This document shows positions 36,513 through 44,841 of a stretch of DNA of 64,000 nucleotides, one piece after another. The stretch is from Janthinobacterium sp. SUN073 (GTDB lineage Bacteria > Pseudomonadota > Gammaproteobacteria > Burkholderiales > Burkholderiaceae_D), in assembly GCF_030397665.1 (NCBI RefSeq), contig NZ_JAPUBT010000008.1, positions 186,249 through 250,248 of the forward strand, read 5' to 3'. Numbering within the stretch: position 1 is the stretch's first letter; each line of letters begins with the position of its first letter. The position numbers and the translations under genes are program-made. A model generated the notes under the pieces. The model was not told the DNA's origin. It was given only the letters and a program-made list of their open reading frames with translations, and searched no databases.

Positions 36513-37856
36513 ATGAAGCACTTGCACGACATCCCCTCTGCCTTCAAGCATGAATTTGCCAACCCGCGCCTGTGGTGGTCGCGCGCCGTCGTCGTCGGCA
36601 TGGCCGCCATCGCGGGCCTCGTCGTCGTCGGCTTTACGTGGCTGGCGGAGGAAGCACTGGACCTGTTTCTCTTTTTTAACGGCAAGGCCTGGTGGTTCGC
36701 CCTGCTGTGGACACCCGTTTGCGCCGCCCTGCTGGTCTGGCTGACGCGACGCTATGCGATGGGCGCGGCCGGCTCCGGCATCCCGCAAGTGATGGCCACG
36801 CTGGACCCGGCCGTGCCGCCGGAGCAGCGCTCGCTGTTTGTGTCCCTGAAACTCAGCGCAGCAAAAATCGTCCTGACGGCGGGCGGCTTGCTGGGTGGCT
36901 TGTCGCTGGGGCGCGAAGGGCCGTCCGTGCAGATCGCCGCCGGCGTGATGCTGGCCGCGCGCCGCTGGCTGCCGCGCCACTCGCAGGTCAGCGCCCATTC
37001 GCTGCTGGTGGCCGGTGGCGCGGCCGGCATCGCGGCCGCCTTCAATACGCCGCTGGCTGGCGTCATGTTTGCCATCGAAGAATTGTCGCGTTCGCCCGAG
37101 CAGCGCAACAGCGGCCTGATCGTCGCTGGCATCGTGCTGGCCGGCATGATGGCCGTGTCCATCCACGGCAACGCCACCCACTTCGGCATCATCCACCCTG
37201 GCCCCATCGGCCTGGCGCTGGCCCTGCCAGGTTTACTGGTCACCTTGGTGGCCGGCGTGGCGGGCGGCCTGTTCGCCCGGCTACTGCTGGCCTCCGCCCG
37301 CGGCAACCCGCTGGGGAAATTATCCGCGTGGAGAAAGGGCAGGCCCGTGCTGTTCGCCGCCGTCTGCGGTTTGCTGGTGGCGGCCATCGGCATCGCCAGC
37401 CATGGCGCCACGTTCGGCAGCGGTACCGTGGCCACGCGCGCCATGCTGGAAGGTTCCAGCGATGCCTCGCCCGCCTTTGTTGCTTTCAAGTATGTGGCGA
37501 CATGGCTGACCGTGTGGTCGGGCGTGCCGGCCGGCATCTTCGCACCGTCGCTGGCCATCGGCGCCGGCATCGGCCACGATATCGCCGTGCTGCTGCACTA
37601 CCCGCACGCGCCCGCGCTGATCGCGCTGGGCATGGTGGGTTTCCTGGCCGCCGCCACGCAGGCGCCGCTGACGGCGTTTATCATTGTCATGGAAATGGTC
37701 GACGGCCACGGCATGGTGCTGAGCCTGATGGCCTGCGCCGTGGTGGCCAGCACCGTCTCGCGCGTCCTCAGCGAACCGCTGTACGGGGCGCTGGCGCAGC
37801 TGCAGCTGCAACGGTTACCGCTGCAGTTGCAGGCTGGCCGGGATACTACATCGTAA
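36513..37856 (+). CDS. ClC-family chloride channel/transporter
   Basis: A 447-residue inner-membrane protein with the three ClC selectivity motifs: GSGIPQV near residue 87, GREGPSVQ near 134 (gating Glu present) and GIFAPSLAIGAGIG near 345. The presence of the gating Glu and lack of C-terminal CBS domains is the layout of the prokaryotic ClcA/ClcB group. It overlaps the convergent MarR gene by 11 bp. Confidence 0.92.
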   Translation: MKHLHDIPSAFKHEFANPRLWWSRAVVVGMAAIAGLVVVGFTWLAEEALDLFLFFNGKAWWFALLWTPVCAALLVWLTRRYAMGAAGSGIPQVMATLDPAVPPEQRSLFVSLKLSAAKIVLTAGGLLGGLSLGREGPSVQIAAGVMLAARRWLPRHSQVSAHSLLVAGGAAGIAAAFNTPLAGVMFAIEELSRSPEQRNSGLIVAGIVLAGMMAVSIHGNATHFGIIHPGPIGLALALPGLLVTLVAGVAGGLFARLLLASARGNPLGKLSAWRKGRPVLFAAVCGLLVAAIGIASHGATFGSGTVATRAMLEGSSDASPAFVAFKYVATWLTVWSGVPAGIFAPSLAIGAGIGHDIAVLLHYPHAPALIALGMVGFLAAATQAPLTAFIIVMEMVDGHGMVLSLMACAVVASTVSRVLSEPLYGALAQLQLQRLPLQLQAGRDTTS

Positions 37857-38340
37857 ACGGAAACGGCTGCATGCCCGCCTGGCGGTCGTCTGGGGCGACC
37901 ACGGCCAGCAAGGCGTTCAAGCCCTGGTTCAGGTGCGCCAGGCTGTCGGGGTCCAGCTGGGCCAGCGCGCTGGGCAGCAAGCCGCGCGCCGGCTGCGGCG
38001 CGCTGGCGATCACGGCCTGGCCCTCCGCCGTCAGGGTGAGCGTGACCACGCGCTGGTCGGGCTGGTCGCGCGCCTTGCGCACATAGGCTTTTTTCACCAA
38101 CGCGTCGACCAGGTTGCTGGCCGTCGTCTGGTGGATGGACATCTTGCTGGCCAGCTCGCCCATGCGCAGGCCTGGGCGCTCCAGCAATTCCTGCATCACC
38201 CACAATTGCGCGCCAGACACGCCGCATTGCTTCTCGATCTGCGCCGAGTGCCGCTGCGCCGCGCGCATAACGACGCGCATGTTTTGCAAGGCCATGCCCT
38301 GTGCCCGGGCCACCGCCGAAACTTCCGCTTCCACCACCAT
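37846..38340 (-). CDS. MarR-family transcriptional regulator
   Basis: A 164-residue regulator with a GGAGG site. The winged-helix region MGELASKMSIHQTTASNLVDALVKKAYVRKARDQPDQRVVTLTLT (about residues 66-110) includes the MarR wing arginine/aspartate pair DQRVV. The helical ends would form the dimer interface. It shares its 3' end with the ClC gene and lies beside the MORN-repeat genes; the target is unknown. Confidence 0.88.
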   Translation of the reverse strand: MVVEAEVSAVARAQGMALQNMRVVMRAAQRHSAQIEKQCGVSGAQLWVMQELLERPGLRMGELASKMSIHQTTASNLVDALVKKAYVRKARDQPDQRVVTLTLTAEGQAVIASAPQPARGLLPSALAQLDPDSLAHLNQGLNALLAVVAPDDRQAGMQPFPFTM

Positions 38341-38427
38341 TGCCTCCAGTTATCCTGCCGGCTTCACGCCTGCTGGCGGGCCGGAATCCGTACATGATAC
38401 CTGCAAAGGCGGTCGCGCCCCTAGTGC

Positions 38428-39240
38428 CTATAGCCCGGCAGGCACTGGCGCTCCGGCCTGCCAAGCCTTCTCCCACACCTGCTTGCCCCGCTTGTCCCAG
38501 CGGCGCTCGATGCCCTGCTTCTTGCCATGTTCATACGGCACAAGCTGCAGCAGACTGCCGTCGCTGGCCCAGACTTGCAGCAAGCCATGGCGCCGGCCAT
38601 CGCGCATGGGGATGACCTTGGCGCGCACGCCATTGTCATACCATTCCGTGACATCGCCCTGCTCGCGCCCTTGCGCGTCCTGCTGCCAGGCGATCGACGG
38701 CTTGCCGTTGCTGTCCCACTTCTGCATGCTGAGCAGCTTGCCCTTGCGGTACAGGGCCTTTTGCGCCAGCTGGCCATTGTCATGGCTTTCAAACGACCAG
38801 CCATCGGCTTCGCCATCCACCCAGACCTTGCGCGCGAGCACCTTGCCATCCTCGGCCAGGGTGAGGAACTCGCCATCCTGCTTGTCATGGATAAAGTGAC
38901 TGCGCTGGAACAGCTTGCCATCGGCGTAAAACACTTCCTGCAGCCCATGCATCTTGCCGCCTTTCAGGAAGGCGTGGCTGCTCATCTTGCCATTCGGCCC
39001 GTATGACACGTACTCGCCATCGGCCATCTGCTTGCCGTGGTAGCGGATGCGGTTCATCAACTGGCCATTCTCATGGTACGTCTCGACAATCCGGTCACGC
39101 CCATTTGGCAGCAGGGTCACCTTTTGCTTGAGCTGGCCGTTGTCATAGAACGACGTATCGCCCTGCGCCGCCAGCGGCAAGGCAATCAACGCCGCCAGCA
39201 GCGCCAGGCGCATGGTCCGCATAGTCTGTCGATATGGCAT
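38428..39240 (-). CDS. Secreted MORN-repeat protein (YwqK type), downstream copy
   Basis: A 270-residue protein starting at 39240, where TAGGGGA precedes the ATG. It has a signal peptide ending near LPLAAQG and then about nine MORN-type repeats, each of the form YxxGxLxxxxxxxxG (YDNGQLKQKVTLLPNG, YHENGQLMNRIRYHG, YADGKLFQRSHFIHD). Such YwqK proteins are periplasmic or surface proteins; some act as antitoxin-like partners. It lies 8 bp after a longer paralogue. Confidence 0.8.
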   Translation of the reverse strand: MPYRQTMRTMRLALLAALIALPLAAQGDTSFYDNGQLKQKVTLLPNGRDRIVETYHENGQLMNRIRYHGKQMADGEYVSYGPNGKMSSHAFLKGGKMHGLQEVFYADGKLFQRSHFIHDKQDGEFLTLAEDGKVLARKVWVDGEADGWSFESHDNGQLAQKALYRKGKLLSMQKWDSNGKPSIAWQQDAQGREQGDVTEWYDNGVRAKVIPMRDGRRHGLLQVWASDGSLLQLVPYEHGKKQGIERRWDKRGKQVWEKAWQAGAPVPAGL

Positions 39241-39248
39241 GCGATCCC

Positions 39249-40370
39249 CTACTTCGCCGCTACGGGCTGGCCATCCTGCCACGCCTGCTCCAGCACCAGC
39301 TTGCCGGCCTGGTCCCACTGACGCTCGATGCCGTGCTTCTTGCCGTGTTCGTACGGCACGATCTGCCGCAGGCTGCCATCGCTGTACCAGGTCTGCAGCA
39401 AGCCGTGGCGCTGGCCTTCGACAAACGGGGTCACGCTGGCGCGCACGCCGTTGGCATGCCAGTCCGTCGTGTCGCCATGGTCGCGCCCCTGCGCGTCTTT
39501 CTGCCAGGCAAACACGGGCCGGCCATTCGGAGCCCACGTTTGCAAGCTGAGCACGGCACCTTTCTGGTACAGCGACTTGTTCGACACGACGCCATTGCCA
39601 TGGCTTTCAAACGACCAGCCGTCGGGCTGGCCGTGCACCCATACGGTCCTGGCCAGCACGCTGCCGTCCTGGGCAACCGTGACAAACTCGCCCTCGCGCT
39701 TGCCATCGACGAACTGTCCCCGTTGGAACAGCTTGCCATCGGCATAAAACGATTCCTGCACGCCATGCATCTCGCCATTGCGTCGATACGAGCGGCTGCT
39801 GACGGCGCCATTCGCGCCATACGACACTTGCTCGCCATCGGCCATCTCGTCGCCGTGATACAGCGTCTTGTGCGCCAGCTGGCCATTCTCGTGATACGTT
39901 TCCGAGATGCTGTCGCGCCCGTTCGGCAACGCAGTCACCCGCTGCTGGACCTGGCCATTCTCGAAGTACACGCAGCCGCCGAGCAACTCCTCGCCCTGGG
40001 CATTGAAGTAGGTTTCGCGCAGCAGCTGGCCATTTTCGTAGTAATACTTGCGAAAACGCACGAACCTGACCTGGCTCAGGTCCAGATCGGTGGCATAGGT
40101 TTCAAAGGCCAGCGCGCCCGGCGTATCGGGAAATTCGAGCCGCACGTGCCAGGCACCCAGCGCCTCGTCGCGCACGGGCGGCGTGCGCAGCGCATACACG
40201 GCGCGGCGCGGGTTGCTCGGCATGAAATTTTCATCCAGGTACATGCTGTGATCTTCCTCCTGTAAGGTTGGCGTTGGCGTTGGCGCCAGTTCCTGTGCCG
40301 CCAGCGGCAAGGCCAGGGCCATGCCCAGCAGTGCGGCCAGTGCCGCGCGCGTCGTCTGTGGTGTGTGCAT
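39249..40370 (-). CDS. Secreted MORN-repeat protein (YwqK type), upstream copy
   Basis: A 373-residue protein starting at 40370. After a signal peptide (LALPLAAQ) comes an extra segment of about 100 residues (PSNPRRAVYALRTPPVRDEALG and on) missing from the second copy, then the same array of MORN repeats (YYENGQLLRETYFNAQG, YHENGQLAHKTLYHG, YADGKLFQRGQFVDG). Repeats of the two genes line up one for one, so they arose by tandem duplication and are cotranscribed. Confidence 0.8.
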   Translation of the reverse strand: MHTPQTTRAALAALLGMALALPLAAQELAPTPTPTLQEEDHSMYLDENFMPSNPRRAVYALRTPPVRDEALGAWHVRLEFPDTPGALAFETYATDLDLSQVRFVRFRKYYYENGQLLRETYFNAQGEELLGGCVYFENGQVQQRVTALPNGRDSISETYHENGQLAHKTLYHGDEMADGEQVSYGANGAVSSRSYRRNGEMHGVQESFYADGKLFQRGQFVDGKREGEFVTVAQDGSVLARTVWVHGQPDGWSFESHGNGVVSNKSLYQKGAVLSLQTWAPNGRPVFAWQKDAQGRDHGDTTDWHANGVRASVTPFVEGQRHGLLQTWYSDGSLRQIVPYEHGKKHGIERQWDQAGKLVLEQAWQDGQPVAAK

Positions 40371-40447
40371 TGTGTTCCGTTGCAATGTTATTCTGCGGCT
40401 GCCATCATAATGGAAGGCAACGTTTTCCCCTGTCACGAAAGAAAGCC

Positions 40448-40855
40448 ATGCACTTGCCCGCCGCCCCCGGCGACACCCAGATACTGGACCTCATCGATGC
40501 CTGGATCGCCGACCTGGCGCGCGGCGATTACGCGTGTGCCCATACGCGCACCGCGCACGACGCGTATTACGGCTGGACGCCGGCGCTGCTGCGCGCCGTG
40601 ATCGAAGGGTATGGTTCGCCGGAGCCGTATGCGGACGGCAGCGTGTATCGCGTCACGCCGGCGGCGCTGGCCAGCGGCGCGCCGCATGAACGCTGTGTCG
40701 AGCGCCCGGACGGCCCGGATGGCGGCATAGTGATCGCCGAGGTGCGTCATTCCCTGCCCCTGAACGGCGCCTGGTCGGACCTCACCGCCACCTTTCGCGT
40801 GGAAGGCGCGGCGTCGGGCGCCACGCTGGTATTACAGGAAATTCATGTGTTCTAA
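40448..40855 (+). CDS. Uncharacterised 135-residue protein
   Basis: A cytosolic protein starting at 40448 (weak GAAAGAAA site; upstream in-frame starts read through the signal region of the divergent gene). It shows a helical start (ILDLIDAWIADLARGDYACAHTR), a YYGWTPALLRAVIEGYG block and a beta-rich end (LTATFRVEGAASGATLVLQEIHVF). The size and layout resemble small immunity or SMI1-adjacent proteins, but I cannot name the family. Its TAA stop is the target duplication of the MITE-like insertion that follows. Confidence 0.65.
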   Translation: MHLPAAPGDTQILDLIDAWIADLARGDYACAHTRTAHDAYYGWTPALLRAVIEGYGSPEPYADGSVYRVTPAALASGAPHERCVERPDGPDGGIVIAEVRHSLPLNGAWSDLTATFRVEGAASGATLVLQEIHVF

Positions 40856-41013
40856 GAGCCTACCCCAGTAGATGAATACATCCCCTGCTGGCGCCCCTCA
40901 GAAGCGGGGACTGCGTTGATCGTCGTCGCGTGGCTCGCCACGCGTCCTCCTCACGCCTTGTCCGCGCTCCTGATGAACTGCCAGCAGAAGACGCTCCCTA
41001 CTGGCATAGGCTC
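40856..41013. mobile_element. MITE-like element, copy 1 (158 bp)
   Basis: The element begins GAGCCTACCCCAGTAG and ends CTACTGGCATAGGCTC, imperfect terminal inverted repeats (two mismatches in 16). It is flanked by TAA on both sides (40853-40855 and 41014-41016), a 3-bp target duplication. There is no open reading frame. A second inner pair CTGCTGGC/GCCAGCAG extends the symmetry. GAGCC-type ends with TNA duplication resemble IS5-family (IS1031/ISL2) elements. It sits between the stop codons of two convergent genes and could fold into a long hairpin. Confidence 0.85.
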
Positions 41014-42848
41014 TAAGCCGCGCCATTCTTGACGGGAGACAACTGGCTCGCATGCAGCCGTGCATACGCGCCTCCCTGCTGCAGCAAGGCGGCATGGCTG
41101 CCCGACTCCACCAGGCGCCCGCCCTGCATGACGACGATGCGGTCGGCGCTTTCGATGGTGGACAATCTGTGGGCGATGACGATGGTGGTGCGGTTGCGCA
41201 TCAGCACTTCCAGCGCCGCCTGCACCTGTCGCTCCGACTCCGTATCGAGCGCGCTGGTCGCTTCGTCGAGCAGCAGAATCGGCGCGTCCTTGTACAGGGC
41301 GCGGGCGATGGCCAGGCGCTGGCGCTGTCCGCCCGACAGGCGCGAACCGTTCTGCCCCGCCTGCGTTGCGTAGCCTTGCGGCAGCTGCATGATGAAGTCG
41401 TGCGCGTAGGCGGCGCGCGCCGACGCTTCGATTCTGTTCTGGTCCGGGGCCGGGTCGCCATACGCGATATTCGCCGCCATGGTGTCGTTGAACAAAATCA
41501 CATCCTGGCTGACGAGGGCGAACTGACGCCGCAGGGCCAGCAGCGCGTAGTCGCGCACGTCGACACCGTCGAGCAGGATCTGGCCGCCGCTGACGTCGTA
41601 GAAGCGCGGCAGCAAGCCCAGCAAGGTCGTCTTGCCGCCGCCCGAGCCGCCCACCAGGGCCACCGTTTCGCCGGCGCGGATGTCGAGCGTGATCTCGCTC
41701 AAGGCCGTGGGCGCATCGGGATCGTCGCTGTTGTAGCGGAAGTGGACGTTTTGCAAGGACAAATTGCCCTGCACGGCCGCCGGGGCCACCGTCCCCGGGT
41801 CCGGCTCCAGCGGCGTATCGATCAGGCCGAAGACGGACTCGGCCGCAGCCAGGCCCCGCTGCAGCGGCTCATTGATTTTGGTTAAATTCTTGATCGGCGA
41901 CTGCATCGCCATCAGCGCGCCCATGAAGGCGACGAAGGCCCCCGGCGTGATGGCGCCGCTTTGCGCGCGCAGCATGGCAAAGTAAATCACGGAAGACAGG
42001 GTAATGCCGACGAGCATCATGATGAAGCCGGAATTCATGGCCGAGGTGGCGGCATGCTTGACGGCCAGCTGGCGGTTGCGCTTGACGACGTCGACGAAGC
42101 GCGCCTGTTCATAATCCTGCCCGCCGAAGATCTTCACCACGCGCTGGCCGGCGATGCTTTCGTCCAGCACGGACGTCAGCTCGCCCACGGCTTGCTGCGA
42201 ACTCTTGCTCAGGTGGCGCATGCGGCGTCCCGCCAGGGTCACGACGATGGCCACGATGGGCATCGAGGCCATGCAGAACAGGGCCAGTTTCACATCGATG
42301 CTGAACAGCAAAATCAGATAGCCGACGGTGGCGACGGAATCGCGCACCATCACGTTGAGCACGTTCAAGCCCGCCTGCGACACCTGGCTGGCGTCGAAGG
42401 CCACGCGCGACTGCGTCAAGCTGGTGGTGGTGGTATCGAAGAAGCGGCTGGGCAGGCGCATGATGGTGGCGAACATTTTTTCGCGCAAATCGGCTTGCAC
42501 CCGGCTCGATAGCCATACGGAACCGTAGTCGCCGGAAAAACTGGACACCATGCGCAGCACGGCCAGGCCCAGGATGGTGGCGGGAATCACCCACAAGTCC
42601 ACCTGTCCCGCGTGCGCGGGCAGGAAGCGGTCGACCCAGCCCTGCAGCATGCCCATCACGCCGGACACTGGCGCGACCTGCTCGCTGGCCGTCGTGCGCA
42701 TGGCATCGACGACGTTTTGCAACTGGCGGATTAACAACACATCGGTGGCGGACGCCACGCCGACAGCCAGCAAGGTGGCGGCAACGATGGCGCCATAGCG
42801 GCGAAACTGGCCGGCCAGGCGGAAGAACAGGAGGCGACTTTGCTGCAT
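41013..42848 (-). CDS. msbA: Lipid A/phospholipid flippase MsbA
   Basis: A 611-residue half-transporter. Six transmembrane helices lie in residues of about 20-330. The nucleotide-binding domain carries Walker A GGSGGGKTT, signature LSGGQRQRLAIARAL, Walker B ILLLDEATSALD and the switch IVIAHRLST. Overall layout matches MsbA, the inner-membrane exporter of lipid A core. Its TAG stop overlaps the end of the MITE-like copy 1, and a second MITE copy lies upstream. The lpxK gene that often follows msbA is not here. Confidence 0.92.
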   Translation of the reverse strand: MQQSRLLFFRLAGQFRRYGAIVAATLLAVGVASATDVLLIRQLQNVVDAMRTTASEQVAPVSGVMGMLQGWVDRFLPAHAGQVDLWVIPATILGLAVLRMVSSFSGDYGSVWLSSRVQADLREKMFATIMRLPSRFFDTTTTSLTQSRVAFDASQVSQAGLNVLNVMVRDSVATVGYLILLFSIDVKLALFCMASMPIVAIVVTLAGRRMRHLSKSSQQAVGELTSVLDESIAGQRVVKIFGGQDYEQARFVDVVKRNRQLAVKHAATSAMNSGFIMMLVGITLSSVIYFAMLRAQSGAITPGAFVAFMGALMAMQSPIKNLTKINEPLQRGLAAAESVFGLIDTPLEPDPGTVAPAAVQGNLSLQNVHFRYNSDDPDAPTALSEITLDIRAGETVALVGGSGGGKTTLLGLLPRFYDVSGGQILLDGVDVRDYALLALRRQFALVSQDVILFNDTMAANIAYGDPAPDQNRIEASARAAYAHDFIMQLPQGYATQAGQNGSRLSGGQRQRLAIARALYKDAPILLLDEATSALDTESERQVQAALEVLMRNRTTIVIAHRLSTIESADRIVVMQGGRLVESGSHAALLQQGGAYARLHASQLSPVKNGAA

Positions 42849-42900
42849 GTAGTTGGGAAAAGTGAGGGTAAAGCGTGATTCTAACCGCTGCCAGACTTAC

Positions 42901-43064
42901 CTAAGCAGGTCGCAATAAATTATTGTGATTTCTGACTTCCATAACCGACGCTCTGCGGTGTTGCCCGCTGCTAGCAGTGCTCGCACTGCGTCGCAGCGGG
43001 CGCCTTGCAGAGCATCCGGTTCTGTTCGTCATAACTTCACAATAATTTCCCACGACCTACTTAG
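42901..43064. repeat. Long imperfect palindrome upstream of msbA
   Basis: The ends CTAAGCAGGTCG and CGACCTACTTAG and inner blocks AATTATTGTGA/TCACAATAATT and CGCTCTGC/GCAGAGCA pair across about 164 bp around a GC-rich centre (CCCGCTGC...GCAGCGGG). It codes for nothing. Its right end abuts MITE copy 2. It may be an older palindromic element or a stable hairpin in the 5' region of msbA. It and MITE copy 2 fill the 429-bp gap between msbA and the next gene. Confidence 0.6.
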
Positions 43065-43221
43065 AGCCTATCCCAGTAGATGAATACATCCCCTGCTGGC
43101 GCCCCTCAGAAGCGGGGACTGCGTTGATCGTCGTTGCGTGGCTCGCCACGCGTCCTCCTCACGCCTTGTCCGCGCTCCTGATGCGCTGCCAGCAGAAGAC
43201 GCTCCCTACTGGGATAGGCTC
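43064..43221. mobile_element. MITE-like element, copy 2 (158 bp)
   Basis: It is the same length and orientation as copy 1, with about five base differences. The ends GAGCCTATCCCAGTAG and CTACTGGGATAGGCTC are perfect 16-bp inverted repeats. It is flanked by TTA on both sides (43061-43063 and 43222-43224). Perfect ends suggest the more recently active copy. Confidence 0.87.
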
Positions 43222-43238
43222 TTAGACGAAAGTCGCAC

Positions 43239-43261
43239 CTTGCCGGCGCAGAACCGGCAAG
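43239..43261 (-). terminator. Possible terminator hairpin
   Basis: CTTGCCGG and CCGGCAAG pair with a 7-base loop just past the stop of the gene at 43278. The T-run is weak. Confidence 0.5.
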
Positions 43262-43277
43262 GGCAATGCACGGGAAA

Positions 43278-43661
43278 TCAGCTCTTCGCCACTTTCCACG
43301 CGGCCGTGCCGGCTTTGCAGACTTTCAGCTTGAGGGTCTGTTCCTGGCCCTTGGCGCTCAAGCCCACCTGCACCTTGCGGCAGGTTTGCGCGTCCGTTTT
43401 TTCCGTGTCGCTGGCCGTGATCTCGGCGGCGATGCGCACGGAATTGCGCAAGCCTTCATTGCTCCATTGCACGGTTTCGCCATCCTTCTTGTCATTGAGC
43501 ACGTCGGCGACGGCTTTCACGAAGACGGGCTTGTCATTCTTGTTCAGGTAAGCCATCGGCGTATCGGCCAGGAAACCCAGGCCGACGGCGGAAGCGGAAG
43601 CGCTGAAGACGACGCTGCCGAAGATCAGGGCGGACAACAGTGTGGCGGGACGAATACGCAT
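43278..43661 (-). CDS. Secreted RT0821/Lpp0805-type surface-antigen-like protein
   Basis: A 127-residue exported protein with a signal peptide ending near SASASA. The mature part holds a polar DGETVQWSNEG turn, the CRKVQVGLSAKGQEQTLKLKVCK cysteine pair and a final WKV, which is the pattern of the 17-kDa surface-antigen C-terminal domain. It usually occurs with a glycine-zipper segment, which is absent here. Function unknown; an envelope location is likely. Confidence 0.65.
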   Translation of the reverse strand: MRIRPATLLSALIFGSVVFSASASAVGLGFLADTPMAYLNKNDKPVFVKAVADVLNDKKDGETVQWSNEGLRNSVRIAAEITASDTEKTDAQTCRKVQVGLSAKGQEQTLKLKVCKAGTAAWKVAKS

Positions 43662-43718
43662 GGAAAACTCCTTGTAAAGTAAAGAATAGGGACAGGACCG
43701 GGAACCGCCAGGCGGCCC

Positions 43719-44681
43719 TTAGCCGGGATCGGCTGGCGAAATACCCACGGCCAGCAAGGCATCGATGCTGGGCACGAAATAGATCGCCGACGACAGCGGC
43801 GTGGAAAAATCCAGCAACCTGTCCGTTTTGCTGACGCCATCATAGCCTACGCCATACATTTGCCGCAGCATGCCCATGGTCACCGTGATATCGCGGCAGA
43901 AACCGACAAACATGACGCCCGCCTCGCCGGCATTGGCGTAATTGGCATTACGGCGCACGATATCGACTTCCTCGCCATCGCGCAGAAACTGGTTGCGGCC
44001 CACATGGGAATCGACGGGCAGCGGCGACAATTCATGGCTGCCGGCCTTGGTGCGGCCCCACACCTGTTCCGCCGCGTGCACGGGCAAGGCGCGCAGGCGC
44101 TCCACATCCATGCGCCATTTCTGCAGCAGCACGGTGGAGCCGCCCGCGCCCGCCTCGCCGTCCGGAATGATGGCCACGCCGTGGGCGCGGAACGGATTCG
44201 GATTGGCGACGCCGTCGGCAAAGCCGTCAAAGGTCACATTATTGTGATACGGAAAACACACCTGCTCGCTGGCCAGCTCGGCGCAGGAGCTCAGCAAGGT
44301 GAGCGTCGTACGCATGCTGTCGTACAGGGTGGCCGCGTTCGACTGCGTGATCCAGACCCAGAAATCGTGCTGGGTAGCCGGCGCCGTCTTGCCGTTGGCG
44401 CCCACCAGATCGTGCGCAAACGATTCCATGTTGTCCGGCACGCAGCCGGGACAGGCGGCGCGCCACAGCTCAGGCTTGAATCCCAGCACCACATTGGCCG
44501 TGCCGCCCGTCAACTGATGGTGGCGGTTCAGGGTGGGGTCCAGGATGCCCGTGACCTCGGATTCCCACAATTTACTGAGCAACTTGAACAACTGTCGCAT
44601 ATCGACGCCGGCCTTCACATTGAACTGCAAATGCACTTCGTCGCGCGCGACGACAGACAGCATGCTTTGTGGAATTGCCAT
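43719..44681 (-). CDS. Dyp-type haem peroxidase
   Basis: A 320-residue protein with GAGGAAA before the start. The family motif GFADGVANPNPF carries the distal Asp (GxxDG), and a conserved His in PVDSHVGRNQFLRDG is the likely proximal haem ligand. An Arg near DIVRRNANY completes the pocket. There is no signal peptide, so it is cytosolic. It uses H2O2 to oxidise dyes or phenolic compounds. It lies divergent from the MocR gene at 44842. Confidence 0.9.
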   Translation of the reverse strand: MAIPQSMLSVVARDEVHLQFNVKAGVDMRQLFKLLSKLWESEVTGILDPTLNRHHQLTGGTANVVLGFKPELWRAACPGCVPDNMESFAHDLVGANGKTAPATQHDFWVWITQSNAATLYDSMRTTLTLLSSCAELASEQVCFPYHNNVTFDGFADGVANPNPFRAHGVAIIPDGEAGAGGSTVLLQKWRMDVERLRALPVHAAEQVWGRTKAGSHELSPLPVDSHVGRNQFLRDGEEVDIVRRNANYANAGEAGVMFVGFCRDITVTMGMLRQMYGVGYDGVSKTDRLLDFSTPLSSAIYFVPSIDALLAVGISPADPG

Positions 44682-44841
44682 GACAGAGTTTCCTCTTTTG
44701 ATGTTGTAGGTGGATGGTAAACCAGGAAGTGCCGGATGGCAGTTTCATTTAAGCAACATGCGATTACTGTAACTATAGGTAGTCATGAATTGGACGATAA
44801 TGCAATGACGTAGAGCAAGAATCAAGAATGGATACCATTGC

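Noticed and set aside
40856..43221. The repeated 158-bp units as CRISPR or other array
   Set aside because: There are only two copies, 2 kb apart, with terminal inverted repeats and target duplications.
40853..43224. msbA as cargo of a composite transposon
   Set aside because: The flanking copies carry no transposase, have separate target duplications (TAA and TTA), and msbA is a core gene with normal codon use. Two independent MITE insertions explain the layout better.
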